Made by a program: the position numbers and the translations under genes. Positions 25,249 through 33,791 of a stretch of DNA of 64,000 bases are shown piece by piece. Positions within the stretch are counted from its first letter, which is position 1; every line of letters begins with the position of its first letter. This DNA comes from an uncultured Eubacteriales bacterium (lineage in GTDB: Bacteria > Bacillota > Clostridia > Oscillospirales > UBA644), in NCBI GenBank assembly GCA_900547165.1, contig URFZ01000009.1:15343-79342 (forward strand), in the 5' to 3' direction. The notes beneath the pieces were generated by a model that was not told where the DNA came from, did not search any database, and saw only the letters and a list, made by a program, of their open reading frames with translations.

Positions 25249-27786
25249 TTATTTTGATTCGTACCACGTTTTGCCCGCGTTTACGTCCGCAAGCAGGGGA
25301 ACGGAAAGGTTCGCCGCGTGTTCCATTTCGTATTTGAGCATTTCGCTTATTTCTTTTTCCTTTTCGACAGGCGCTTCTATAATGAGTTCGTCGTGGATCT
25401 GCAATATAAGCCGAGCGCCCGTGCCTGATTTTTCGAGCCTGTCAAAAACGCGTACCATCGCAAGCTTTATCAGGTCGGCGGCTGTGCCCTGTATCGGCGT
25501 GTTTCTGCATACGCGGGAAGCGAATGCCTGCAACTGTTTGTTCTTCGCGTTTATGTCGGGAACGTATCTGCGCCTTGCAAACATCGTTTCGACATAGCCT
25601 TTTTCTTTTGCGCTTTCAATGATTCCGTCCATATATTTCTTGACGCCGCTGTATGTGCGGAAATAGTTCTCGATATAGTTTTTGGCTTCTCTGAACGATA
25701 CTCCGATATCCTGAGAAAGCGAATATTCGCCGATACCGTAAACTATGCCGAAATTGACCGCCTTTGCGCGTCTGCGGAGTTCGGGCGTCACCATTGCTTC
25801 GGGCAGTCCGAACACCTGCGCCGCCGTTGCCGTGTGAATGTCCCTGTCTTCGATAAACGCACGTTTCATGTTTTCATCGTCTGCAATGTGCGCAAGCACA
25901 CGCAGTTCTATCTGCGAATAGTCTGCGTCAATGAGCGTGCATCCCTCTCTTGCCTCAAACGCTTTTCGCAGTTGTCTGCCGAGTTCCGTTCTGACGGGAA
26001 TATTCTGCAAGTTCGGTTCGGTCGAACTTATTCTTCCCGTTTGCGTGACCGTCTGCGTGAATACCGTGTGTATTCTTCCGTCTTCGCCGACTTTTTTAAG
26101 CAGACCGTCAATATATGTGGATTTCAGTTTCGAAAGTTTTCTGTATTCTATAACGTTGTCGATTATGGGGTCTTCGCAGGCGTCACGAACTTTTTCGAGA
26201 ATGTCGTTTGCCGTCGAATAACCCGTTTTTGTCTTTTTGCCTTTCGGGTAGGGCAGGCACATCTCGTCAAACAGCACCGCGGCAAGTTGCTTTGTTGAAT
26301 TGATGTTGAACTCGTGTCCCGCATAAAGATATATCGCCGCCGTGCAGTCCGCTATCTCCGTGTCGAGTTTTTCGCCGAAATTTTTCAGGAACTCCGTGTT
26401 CACTTCAAAACCGTCATGCTCCATATTTGCAAGCACGGTGCAGAGCGGAAGTTCAATATCTCTGTAAAGTGCGGTTTGTCCGTTTTGTTCAAGTCTTGTT
26501 TCGAGGTATCCCTCCGCTTCGGGCAGGTAATAACACTGTTCCGCAGGCGTGAGCGCAGATACCGAGGAACTTTCCTCGATTATCTGCGAAAGCGGGTATT
26601 CGGAACTCGATGGATCGAGAATGTAGCCCGCAAGCATCGTGTCAAATTCAAGCGTTGCCGAAACGCCTGCCGTCAGCATCTTTTTGAGAAGCGGTTTTGC
26701 GTCGTGCGTGACTATTTTTTTGCCGTCCATCGCTTTCAGCGTATTTTCGTTAAGTTCAAGCAAAGAAACGCCGTCTTTTGTCCTGACCGCAATCATATCT
26801 CCGTTGCAGACAACGAAAAGCCTTTCGTCCGCAAGACAGGTTGTGTCCGAAACCGCAGAAACCTCGACTTCCGACGCTTTTGTTTCCTTTTTTGCGTCGG
26901 AGACGGACGGCGCGGCGCTTTCGTCCAAACCGTACAGTTTGATTATTCTTTTAAGGTCATATTTTCGGAGCAGGGAAAGAAACTCGCTCTCGTTCATCTT
27001 CGGGGGAAGTATGTCTTTTTCCGTGATGTCAAGCAAGTCGCTTTTTCTGATTATTCGACCGAGTTCTCTTGACATGAAAGCGCTGTCTTTTCCGTTTTCG
27101 AGTTTTGTTTTCAGCGCGCCTTTGATTTCTTCGATGTTTTCGTAAACGCCTTCAAGCGTTCCGTATTTTTCAAGAAGAGTTATTGCGGTTTTTTCTCCTA
27201 CGCCCGCAACGCCCGGTATATTGTCCGAAGAGTCGCCCATGAGCGCTTTGAGGTCTATGAGTTGGCTGACATCAAGCCCGTATTTGGCTTTGATCTCGGC
27301 AGGAGTGTATATCTCGTCCTGCGTTCCGCCCTGCTTTGTCGTTGCAAGTTTTACGGTCACGTTCTCGTCCGTCAACTGGAACGCATCGCGGTCGCCCGTT
27401 ATGATAACGCACTTTTCTCCGTCGTCCGAACATTCGCGGCTGAGTATTCCTATAATATCGTCCGCTTCAAGCCCCTCGCGCTCTATTCTTACGACTCCGA
27501 GCGCGTCCAGCATTTGTTTTATTATGGGAAACTGTTCTCTCAGTTCTTCGGGCATGGGCTTGCGTCCCGCCTTGTAATCCTTGAACATTTCGTGCCTGTA
27601 AGTCGGCGCTTTCAAATCGAAAGCCGCAGCGATACGACACTCTTCCTCTTCTTTTAAATGCCTGTGAAGCGTAGTCAGAAAACCGTAAAGCGCGTTGGTG
27701 TTGACGCCCTGTGAGTTGGTGAGCGTTCTTATGCCGTAAAACGCACGGTTCATTATGCTGTTGCCGTCGATGACGAGAAGTTTCAT
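25249..27786 (-). CDS. polA: DNA polymerase I
   Basis: 845 residues. An N-terminal 5'-3' exonuclease/flap domain (1-290; MKLLVIDGNSIMNRAF, VIITGDRDAFQL, GVGEKTAITLL), a shrunken 3'-5' exonuclease-like domain (about 310-460) in which I see no DxE metal motif, and a full polymerase domain (motif A DYSQIELRVLAHIA, motif B RRRAKAVNFGIVYG, motif C QIHDELI). It fills gaps and removes RNA primers; proofreading is probably absent, as in Bacillus and Taq enzymes. It is the first gene of polA-ywlE-rimI-tsaD. Confidence 0.96.
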   Translation of the reverse strand: MKLLVIDGNSIMNRAFYGIRTLTNSQGVNTNALYGFLTTLHRHLKEEEECRIAAAFDLKAPTYRHEMFKDYKAGRKPMPEELREQFPIIKQMLDALGVVRIEREGLEADDIIGILSRECSDDGEKCVIITGDRDAFQLTDENVTVKLATTKQGGTQDEIYTPAEIKAKYGLDVSQLIDLKALMGDSSDNIPGVAGVGEKTAITLLEKYGTLEGVYENIEEIKGALKTKLENGKDSAFMSRELGRIIRKSDLLDITEKDILPPKMNESEFLSLLRKYDLKRIIKLYGLDESAAPSVSDAKKETKASEVEVSAVSDTTCLADERLFVVCNGDMIAVRTKDGVSLLELNENTLKAMDGKKIVTHDAKPLLKKMLTAGVSATLEFDTMLAGYILDPSSSEYPLSQIIEESSSVSALTPAEQCYYLPEAEGYLETRLEQNGQTALYRDIELPLCTVLANMEHDGFEVNTEFLKNFGEKLDTEIADCTAAIYLYAGHEFNINSTKQLAAVLFDEMCLPYPKGKKTKTGYSTANDILEKVRDACEDPIIDNVIEYRKLSKLKSTYIDGLLKKVGEDGRIHTVFTQTVTQTGRISSTEPNLQNIPVRTELGRQLRKAFEAREGCTLIDADYSQIELRVLAHIADDENMKRAFIEDRDIHTATAAQVFGLPEAMVTPELRRRAKAVNFGIVYGIGEYSLSQDIGVSFREAKNYIENYFRTYSGVKKYMDGIIESAKEKGYVETMFARRRYVPDINAKNKQLQAFASRVCRNTPIQGTAADLIKLAMVRVFDRLEKSGTGARLILQIHDELIIEAPVEKEKEISEMLKYEMEHAANLSVPLLADVNAGKTWYESK

Positions 27787-27817
27787 GGTGTTTCCTCTTA
27801 TAAATTGATTATATTAT

Positions 27818-27846
27818 ATATTAACATTATTATCTGCTCTTGTCAA
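27818..27846 (-). promoter_or_regulatory. Promoter of the polA operon
   Basis: Minus strand: -35 TTGACA (27846-27841), 17-nt spacer, -10 TAATAT (27823-27818). A better hexamer TATAAT lies five bases further on but at poor spacing. Confidence 0.6.
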
Positions 27847-27849
27847 GGA

Positions 27850-28128
27850 AATATTTACAAACAAATACGTTTGTCACAAAAGCGCGGACGAAAGCGTTTT
27901 CGTCTCTGTCATAATTGTGTATGCACACTTTATTCGGACTTAAATCACCCCGTTTTGGGGCGGTTCAAATGTTTCCGCGCCGAGTGGGGCGCGGTTTTGG
28001 GCGATTTGTGGGGGGTTGAGATGTGTTTTGGCGCAAAATGGGGCGCAATCCCATAAAAGTTTGTAAAAAATATACAATATCACATACTAATATCACGATA
28101 TATTTGGCGAGAAATTTTGTTAAACCCC
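27850..28128 (+). other. Non-coding spacer with G-rich repeats
   Basis: No gene with a ribosome binding site is seen between polA and mraZ. The stretch 27945-28060 is unusually G-rich on the plus strand, with runs GGGG, GGGG, GGG, GGGGGG and GGGG, repeated GGGGCGC words and a small hairpin CACCCCGTTTTGGGGCG (about 27946-27962). An unrecognised RNA or a decayed gene is possible. Confidence 0.35.
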
Positions 28129-28157
28129 TTGCAAAAGCGAACGATTTATATTATAAT
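28129..28157 (+). promoter_or_regulatory. SigA promoter of the division/cell-wall cluster
   Basis: -35 TTGCAA (28129-28134), 17-nt spacer, -10 TATAAT (28152-28157). It drives mraZ and probably the genes after it. Confidence 0.8.
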
Positions 28158-28165
28158 ATTGTCAA

Positions 28166-28200
28166 GTGGAGCGAAAGTGGAGAAAAAAAGATTGAAAGTA
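28166..28200 (+). promoter_or_regulatory. Likely MraZ binding boxes
   Basis: GTGGAG occurs at 28166-28171 and 28177-28182, 11 bp apart, each preceded by AA(A); a weaker AAAGTA follows at 28195. MraZ proteins bind short direct repeats of AAAGTG or TGGG type near their own promoter. The boxes lie just after the -10, so binding would repress the cluster. Confidence 0.55.
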
Positions 28201-28244
28201 CATCACGCTCCCAAGAAATTTTGAGGAAACGGAGGTAGGACAAT

Positions 28245-28700
28245 ATGCTTTGCATCGGCAGATTCGGTTTGATCGGCAGTTACAACCACACAATAGACTC
28301 GAAAAACAGATTGTTCCTGCCCGCAAAACAGAGAGATTATCTCGGTTCCACCGTTATCCTCACAAGAGGTCTTCGCAACTGTCTTTATATGTATACCGCG
28401 GAGGGCTGGGAAAACTTCATCTCCAAGATAGACAACGACAACGATTTTGAGTCCAACGACGAAACGTTGTACTTCCTCGGTAACGCGCAGGAAGCAGATG
28501 TCGATTCGCAGGGAAGAATAACGGTTCCTCAGACGCTGCGTTCTTTCTTCGGAATAGGCAAGGACGTCACCATCGTCGGTGCGGGACAAAGACTTGAAAT
28601 ATGGAAGACCGAGGACTGGGAAGAGTTCAACAACGACAAGGATCTCGGAAACAGAATCCGAGAAAAACTCAAAGAAAAGAAGTCGTCGAACAATGAGTAA
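28245..28700 (+). CDS. mraZ: Transcriptional regulator MraZ
   Basis: 151 residues with two AbrB-like MraZ repeats: HTIDSKNRLFLPAKQRDYLG and DVDSQGRITVPQTLRSFFG, each with the conserved DxxxR. MraZ forms a ring that binds direct repeats before its own gene and represses the division and cell-wall cluster. The start has GGAGGTAGG upstream; the N-terminus is a few residues longer than usual. It is the first gene of the cluster and overlaps rsmH by eight bases. Confidence 0.95.
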   Translation: MLCIGRFGLIGSYNHTIDSKNRLFLPAKQRDYLGSTVILTRGLRNCLYMYTAEGWENFISKIDNDNDFESNDETLYFLGNAQEADVDSQGRITVPQTLRSFFGIGKDVTIVGAGQRLEIWKTEDWEEFNNDKDLGNRIREKLKEKKSSNNE

Positions 28701-29622
28701 TTTTGAACATATCCCGGTATTATTCAATCAGACTATCGACGGTCTCGCTGTCAAGCCGAACGGAGTTTATGCGGACGGTACCGCGGGCGGAGGAAATCAT
28801 TCCCGAGCCATCGGAGAACGCTTGTCCGATAAAGGAAGGCTGATATGCGTTGATCGAGATACAGAGGCTATCGGAGCGTGCAGAGAAAAACTCGCGGGGT
28901 TGAAATGCGGTTTGACCCTCTTGCACACGGACTTCGCAAAGTTGCCCGAATATCTGCGGGAAAACGGAATAATGCTTGACGGACTGCTGGTGGATCTCGG
29001 CGTTTCGTCGCATCAACTCGATACCGCGGAACGAGGATTCTCGTATATGGCTGATGCAGAGCTTGATATGAGAATGAACAGGGACGACGATTTTACGGCG
29101 AAGACGCTTGTGAATACTTATTCAAAAGAAGATATGGAGAGAATCTTCTTTGAATACGGTGAAGAAAGATACTCGCGCTCCGTGGCTTCGGCAATTATCG
29201 AATACAGAAAACATAAGCCTATTGAAACGACACTTGAACTTGTCGATATTATAAAAAGCGCAATGCCCGCAAAGGCACTTCGCGAAAAGCAACATCCCGC
29301 AAAACGTGTTTTTCAGGCTATAAGAATAGAAGTCAACGACGAACTGAAACAGATAAGCAACTTGCTTGACGGTATAATGCCGCAGATGAAAAGCGGCGGC
29401 AGAGTTTGCGTTATAACGTTTCACAGTCTTGAAGACAGAATAGTAAAGACCGCTTTTGCAAAGGCGCAGAATCCCTGCACCTGCCCGCCGGATTTCCCGG
29501 TTTGCGTATGCGGCAAAAAACCGCTCGGAAAGGCGTTGAAGCCGATAACCCCGACGGAAGAAGAGATAAGAGAAAATCCGAGAGCCCGCTCATCGAGGCT
29601 CAGAATATTTATAAAGGAATAG
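28693..29622 (+). CDS. rsmH: 16S rRNA m4C1402 methyltransferase RsmH
   Basis: 309 residues. RsmH methylates N4 of C1402 in the 16S P site using S-adenosylmethionine. Seen: EHIPVLFNQTIDGL, the SAM loop YADGTAGGGNHSRAI, DGLLVDLGVSSHQLD, ERGFSYMADAELDMRMN and a late VITFHSLEDRIVK. The frame is open from 28579, inside mraZ, but ATG 28693 begins at the conserved family start and overlaps the mraZ stop, so I chose it. Length fits the family (about 310). Confidence 0.95.
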   Translation: MSNFEHIPVLFNQTIDGLAVKPNGVYADGTAGGGNHSRAIGERLSDKGRLICVDRDTEAIGACREKLAGLKCGLTLLHTDFAKLPEYLRENGIMLDGLLVDLGVSSHQLDTAERGFSYMADAELDMRMNRDDDFTAKTLVNTYSKEDMERIFFEYGEERYSRSVASAIIEYRKHKPIETTLELVDIIKSAMPAKALREKQHPAKRVFQAIRIEVNDELKQISNLLDGIMPQMKSGGRVCVITFHSLEDRIVKTAFAKAQNPCTCPPDFPVCVCGKKPLGKALKPITPTEEEIRENPRARSSRLRIFIKE

Positions 29623-29623
29623 G

Positions 29624-30028
29624 GTGGACAAGGCAATGAAGAAGAGAACGGGAAAAGAGACTTCCAAAAAGAGTTTCGGCGCGTTTGAAATACTTTCTTG
29701 CATCGCAATAGTCGCATTGATGATAATCAGCGTTAACTGCTATATTAAAAAATATGAAATAAACTATCGCACGGAAGTTCTTGAAAAAGAATACGACAAA
29801 GCGTATAACGAGGGCGAAAGACTTAAAGTCGAATATCAGAAACGCACCGATTACAACGGCGTTTCAGAGTATGCGGAGACCGTTCTCGGAATGAAAAAGA
29901 TAAACGATTATCAGATCATATATATGCCCGCAACGGAGACAGACGAGATGAGAGTTGTTTCCTCCGGTGAAAGTTTTGCGGACAAGATTTCGAAGACATT
30001 CTCCATCGTTCTTGAATATTTGAAGTAA
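29624..30028 (+). CDS. ftsL: FtsL/DivIC-like septum protein
   Basis: 134 residues: a short basic cytoplasmic N-terminus, one membrane helix (about 22-42) and a helical extracytoplasmic segment likely to form a coiled coil (about 48-85), then a flexible end. It fits FtsL by layout and position between rsmH and the transpeptidase gene; sequence identity in this family is always low. FtsL with DivIC and DivIB activates the septal synthase FtsW-PBP. The start is GTG 29624, one base after the rsmH stop, with AAAGGA upstream. Confidence 0.75.
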   Translation: MDKAMKKRTGKETSKKSFGAFEILSCIAIVALMIISVNCYIKKYEINYRTEVLEKEYDKAYNEGERLKVEYQKRTDYNGVSEYAETVLGMKKINDYQIIYMPATETDEMRVVSSGESFADKISKTFSIVLEYLK

Positions 30029-30084
30029 ACTTCGCATAGATAATAGGGAGAAACTTCCTCGGAATATGTGACGGGAATTAAACT

Positions 30085-32304
30085 ATGTCAAGACCAAAGT
30101 CGAACAGTAAAAACAGATATGCGGTTGTCAGGGTAATAGCAATGATTGCCCTGATTTGCCTTATTGGAAGACTTTTTTACATTCAGATAATAAAACATTC
30201 CAAATATGAGCAGATAGCCGTTTCACAGCAGACGCAGGATATCGCCATTGAGGCGAAGCGCGGCACGATAACGGACAGGGACGGAAACATACTTGCGATA
30301 AGCGCGACCGCTTACAAGGTCGTAATGGCTCCGAAACTGATAGACAGCGAAGACCTGCGCGAAAAGATATGCGACGGCTTGTCTTCTGCACTTTCCGAAG
30401 ACAGAGACAAGATATATGAAATGACGCTCAAAAACGTTCAGAGCGTCGAGGTTGTGCGCCGCGTGGAAAAAGACATTGCGGATAAGGTCAGCGACTTTAT
30501 ATCCGAAGACAAGGATTATGCGGCGATAATAACCGTTACCGAAGACCCGAAGAGATATTATCCGAACGGAAACACGCTTTCGACGGTTCTCGGTCTTGTG
30601 GGTGCCGACAACCAAGGACTTGAAGGTCTTGAATATCTTTACGACGATTATCTGACGGGTACTGCGGGAAAACTTGTTGCAACCAAAACTTCGATAGGAA
30701 CGTCGATGCCGTTTTCCTATGAGCGTCAGGTAGACCCGAAAGACGGCTGCACGGTAGAACTTACCGTGGACCTGAAAATGCAGGCGATGCTCGAATCGGA
30801 GATAAATAACGCAAGAGTTGAACACAACGTTCAGAATAGAATAGCGGGCGTAATCATGGACGTCAACACGGGTGAAATACTTGCGATGACGTCGAAACCG
30901 GACTTCGACCCGAACGAAAACTATGTTATAAACGACGAACTGACGCTTGAAGCGCTTGCGACTGAATTTGAGGTCGGAAGCTCCGAATATTACAAAGCAT
31001 ATAACGAAAAATTCGCGGAATACAAAAAGAATAAATGCCTTGAAGCCTACGAACCCGGTTCGACATTCAAGATATTTACGGCTTCTATGGCGCTTGAAGA
31101 AAACCTCGTCAGCCTTGAAGAAACGTTCTTTTGCAGCGGGCATCTCGATATAGGACCTACCCGCGTCAACTGCCACAAGAGAACAGGTCACGGTTCCGAA
31201 CATCTTAAAGAGGGACTTGCAAATTCCTGTAACCCCGTATTTATGACGCTCGGTATGCGCATAGGACAGGAAAAATTCTATGATTATCTGACCGTTTTCG
31301 GACTCAGAGACAAAACGGGTGTGGGGCTTCCCGGTGAGCAGACCGGTTATCACCACTCTCTGAAAACCATGACAACGCTTGACCTTGCGGAATCCGCGTT
31401 CGGTCAGACGTTCAAAATAACGCCGATGCAACTTATAAGCGGCGTTTGCTCCGTTATTAACGGCGGAAATTATATGCAGCCGTATATCGTCCGCAGCATA
31501 ACGGATTCGGACGGAAATACGGTCGTTTCAAACAAACCTACCGTTGTCCGCCAGACCGTTTCCGACGAAACGTCCGCAATAATGCGCGAATACCTTGAAT
31601 TTACGGCTGATTCTTCCGAAAAGTCCCACGTTGACGGCTACCGCATAGGCGGAAAGACCGGTACATCGCAGAAACTCGACACAAGAGTAGGACAGGAGGA
31701 CAACGACAAGCGTATTGCTTCGTATGTTTGCTTCGCTCCCGCAGACGACCCGCAGATAGCGGTTCTCGTTGTCGTAGACGAACCCGATTCCGAGGTTCAG
31801 TACGGTTCTTATATCGCCGCACCTCTCGGAACATCCATAATAGTGCAGGCTCTTAATCAACTCGGAATTTATTCGACCGCCGAAAACGCGGACAGAACAA
31901 CTGTTCCGTATGTGGGAGAAATGACGGTTGACGAAGCGTCCAAAAAGATAGTCGCGGACGGCTTGCAGGTTAAAGTTGTCGGCAAAGGCGAGACGGTCGT
32001 ATCTCAACTTCCCGCCGCCAATACAACAATTTCCGTAGGCAGTACGGTGTTGCTTTATACCGAAGAGGGTGAACACGAAACAACGACGGTCGTTCCGAAT
32101 CTTGAAGGAAAAACGCCTGCGGAATGCAATCAACTGCTGACAAACAGCGAACTGAATATCGAAATCCTCGGAAGCAATGAGTCCGTCACTCCGATAACGG
32201 GTTCGGGCGTCGTTGCATATTATCAAAGCATATCTCCCGGTGAGACCGTCGAAAAGATGACGACGGTTCAGGTCAGATTCAAAAAGGTCGCAAAAAGCGG
32301 CTGA
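30085..32304 (+). CDS. Class B penicillin-binding protein with two PASTA domains (FtsI/SpoVD type)
   Basis: 739 residues. N-terminal membrane anchor (about 12-32); dimerisation domain starting in RGTITDRDGNILA; transpeptidase with STFK (EPGSTFKIF), SCN (LANSCNPVF) and KTG (GGKTGTSQK); and two PASTA domains at the C-terminus (about 600-665 and 668-738). It cross-links septal peptidoglycan with FtsW. Two PASTA domains suit PBP2B, while SpoVD, which is sporulation-specific, has one; as only one such gene is present in the cluster, it may do the vegetative job. The name is left open. Confidence 0.9.
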   Translation: MSRPKSNSKNRYAVVRVIAMIALICLIGRLFYIQIIKHSKYEQIAVSQQTQDIAIEAKRGTITDRDGNILAISATAYKVVMAPKLIDSEDLREKICDGLSSALSEDRDKIYEMTLKNVQSVEVVRRVEKDIADKVSDFISEDKDYAAIITVTEDPKRYYPNGNTLSTVLGLVGADNQGLEGLEYLYDDYLTGTAGKLVATKTSIGTSMPFSYERQVDPKDGCTVELTVDLKMQAMLESEINNARVEHNVQNRIAGVIMDVNTGEILAMTSKPDFDPNENYVINDELTLEALATEFEVGSSEYYKAYNEKFAEYKKNKCLEAYEPGSTFKIFTASMALEENLVSLEETFFCSGHLDIGPTRVNCHKRTGHGSEHLKEGLANSCNPVFMTLGMRIGQEKFYDYLTVFGLRDKTGVGLPGEQTGYHHSLKTMTTLDLAESAFGQTFKITPMQLISGVCSVINGGNYMQPYIVRSITDSDGNTVVSNKPTVVRQTVSDETSAIMREYLEFTADSSEKSHVDGYRIGGKTGTSQKLDTRVGQEDNDKRIASYVCFAPADDPQIAVLVVVDEPDSEVQYGSYIAAPLGTSIIVQALNQLGIYSTAENADRTTVPYVGEMTVDEASKKIVADGLQVKVVGKGETVVSQLPAANTTISVGSTVLLYTEEGEHETTTVVPNLEGKTPAECNQLLTNSELNIEILGSNESVTPITGSGVVAYYQSISPGETVEKMTTVQVRFKKVAKSG

Positions 32305-32375
32305 TGTTTGGGCAGAGTATACTCAACCCAAAATAACGGAAAGTGAAAAAAAATAACTTGAAAGGTTGTTTTTGA

Positions 32376-33767
32376 ATGAAACTTTCCGAACTCCTGAAAA
32401 ACGGTGAATTTACGGGCAGATTTGCCCCCGAGACAGAGATAACAAATGTCTGCTCCCATCTTGACAGCTGCACGGACGGCAGTCTTTTCGTTGCCGTCAG
32501 CGGCAGCAGATTTGACGGTGCCGCGCACATCAGCGAAGCGTTTTCAAAGGGTGCAAAAGCCGTTGTGACGGAAAAGAGCATTGTCGGAGACAATGTTTTG
32601 CGCTGTGAAAACGCATTATCCGCGCTTGCTGGTATATGTGCGGCTGAAAACGGCGATCCTCAAAAAGAACTGACGCTTGTCGGTCTGACGGGTACAAACG
32701 GAAAAACAAGTACTTCGTATATACTTTCTCATATATTGAACGGCGTCGGCATAAAGACCGAGGTCATCGGTTCCGTAAACTTTGAAAACACCACGCCTGA
32801 ACCGAATATTCTTTATTCCGCATTTCGTCGTATGAAAGAGAACAGAACAAAAGCTGTCGTATGCGAAGTATCATCACAGGGGCTTGACCAACGCAGGGTA
32901 GACCCATGCCGTTTTCGCGTGGGTGAGTTTCTCAATTTCGGCAGAGACCATCTCGATTATCATAAAACGGTAACGGCGTATTTCGAAAGCAAGAAAAGGT
33001 TGAAAGACCTATCTGATATATTTATTGTAAACGGCGACGACCGCTACGCCTCGTCTCTTGTTTCCGACGGGGTAAAAACATTTTCCGTACTCGGTTTTGC
33101 GGATTATGCGGCAAAAGACATCGTTCTGCAAGAAAACGGCAGCGAATTTTTGATTGAACATAAAGATAAGAAAGTACCTGTGCGGACGGGACTTATCGGA
33201 ATGTTCAACGTTTATAACACGCTTGCCGCCGTTGCCGCCGCAGCAGAACTCGGAGTTTCTCTTGAAGATATTGCGAGAACATTTGACGCTCCGATAGTTA
33301 TTCCCGGTAGAATGGAGCGCGTTTTTATCAAAGCGCCGTTTTCTGTCTATGTGGACTATGCGCATACGCCGCAGGCACTGACTTCCGCACTTGTCGCTTT
33401 GAGAAAAATAACCCGCGGCAGACTTATTGTCGTTTTCGGCTGCGGGGGAGACAGAGATAAAGAAAAACGCCCTGTTATGGGTAAAAACGCCGCAAGGTTT
33501 GCGGATGAAGTCATAGTGACTTCCGACAATCCGCGCATGGAAGACCCCGAGGCGATAATCCGCGATATTGTTGCGGGAATGGAAAAAGATACTTTTTCGG
33601 TCGTACCTGACAGACGCGACGCGATAAAACTTGCGCTTTCGAGAGCGCATGAGGGGGATACTGTGCTTGTCGCGGGTAAGGGACACGAAAAGTACCAAAT
33701 TGTCGGCAAAAAAAGATTGCCTTTCGACGATGTGAACATCATCGCCGAATATGAATATGAAAGATGA
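32376..33767 (+). CDS. murE: UDP-MurNAc-tripeptide synthetase MurE (meso-DAP type)
   Basis: 463 residues. The Mur ligase ATP loop is GLTGTNGKTSTSYIL. The C-terminal domain has the specificity motif DNPR (TSDNPRMEDPEAI), which marks enzymes that add meso-diaminopimelate to UDP-MurNAc-L-Ala-D-Glu. So the wall is predicted to be mDAP-type, as in most spore formers. ATP-dependent amide ligation in the cytoplasm. RBS AAAGG; 71 bp after the PBP gene and 24 bp before murF. Confidence 0.95.
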   Translation: MKLSELLKNGEFTGRFAPETEITNVCSHLDSCTDGSLFVAVSGSRFDGAAHISEAFSKGAKAVVTEKSIVGDNVLRCENALSALAGICAAENGDPQKELTLVGLTGTNGKTSTSYILSHILNGVGIKTEVIGSVNFENTTPEPNILYSAFRRMKENRTKAVVCEVSSQGLDQRRVDPCRFRVGEFLNFGRDHLDYHKTVTAYFESKKRLKDLSDIFIVNGDDRYASSLVSDGVKTFSVLGFADYAAKDIVLQENGSEFLIEHKDKKVPVRTGLIGMFNVYNTLAAVAAAAELGVSLEDIARTFDAPIVIPGRMERVFIKAPFSVYVDYAHTPQALTSALVALRKITRGRLIVVFGCGGDRDKEKRPVMGKNAARFADEVIVTSDNPRMEDPEAIIRDIVAGMEKDTFSVVPDRRDAIKLALSRAHEGDTVLVAGKGHEKYQIVGKKRLPFDDVNIIAEYEYER

Positions 33768-33791
33768 AGAGATAGGAACGGAGAAAGAGTT

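Noticed and set aside
27945..28060. G-quadruplex in the spacer before mraZ
   Set aside because: The G runs are present but the loops between them are too long (up to about 24 bases) for a convincing quadruplex.
30223..31431. 402-residue open frame opposite the penicillin-binding protein gene
   Set aside because: Same reasons: antisense to a strongly supported gene, low-quality composition and no motif.
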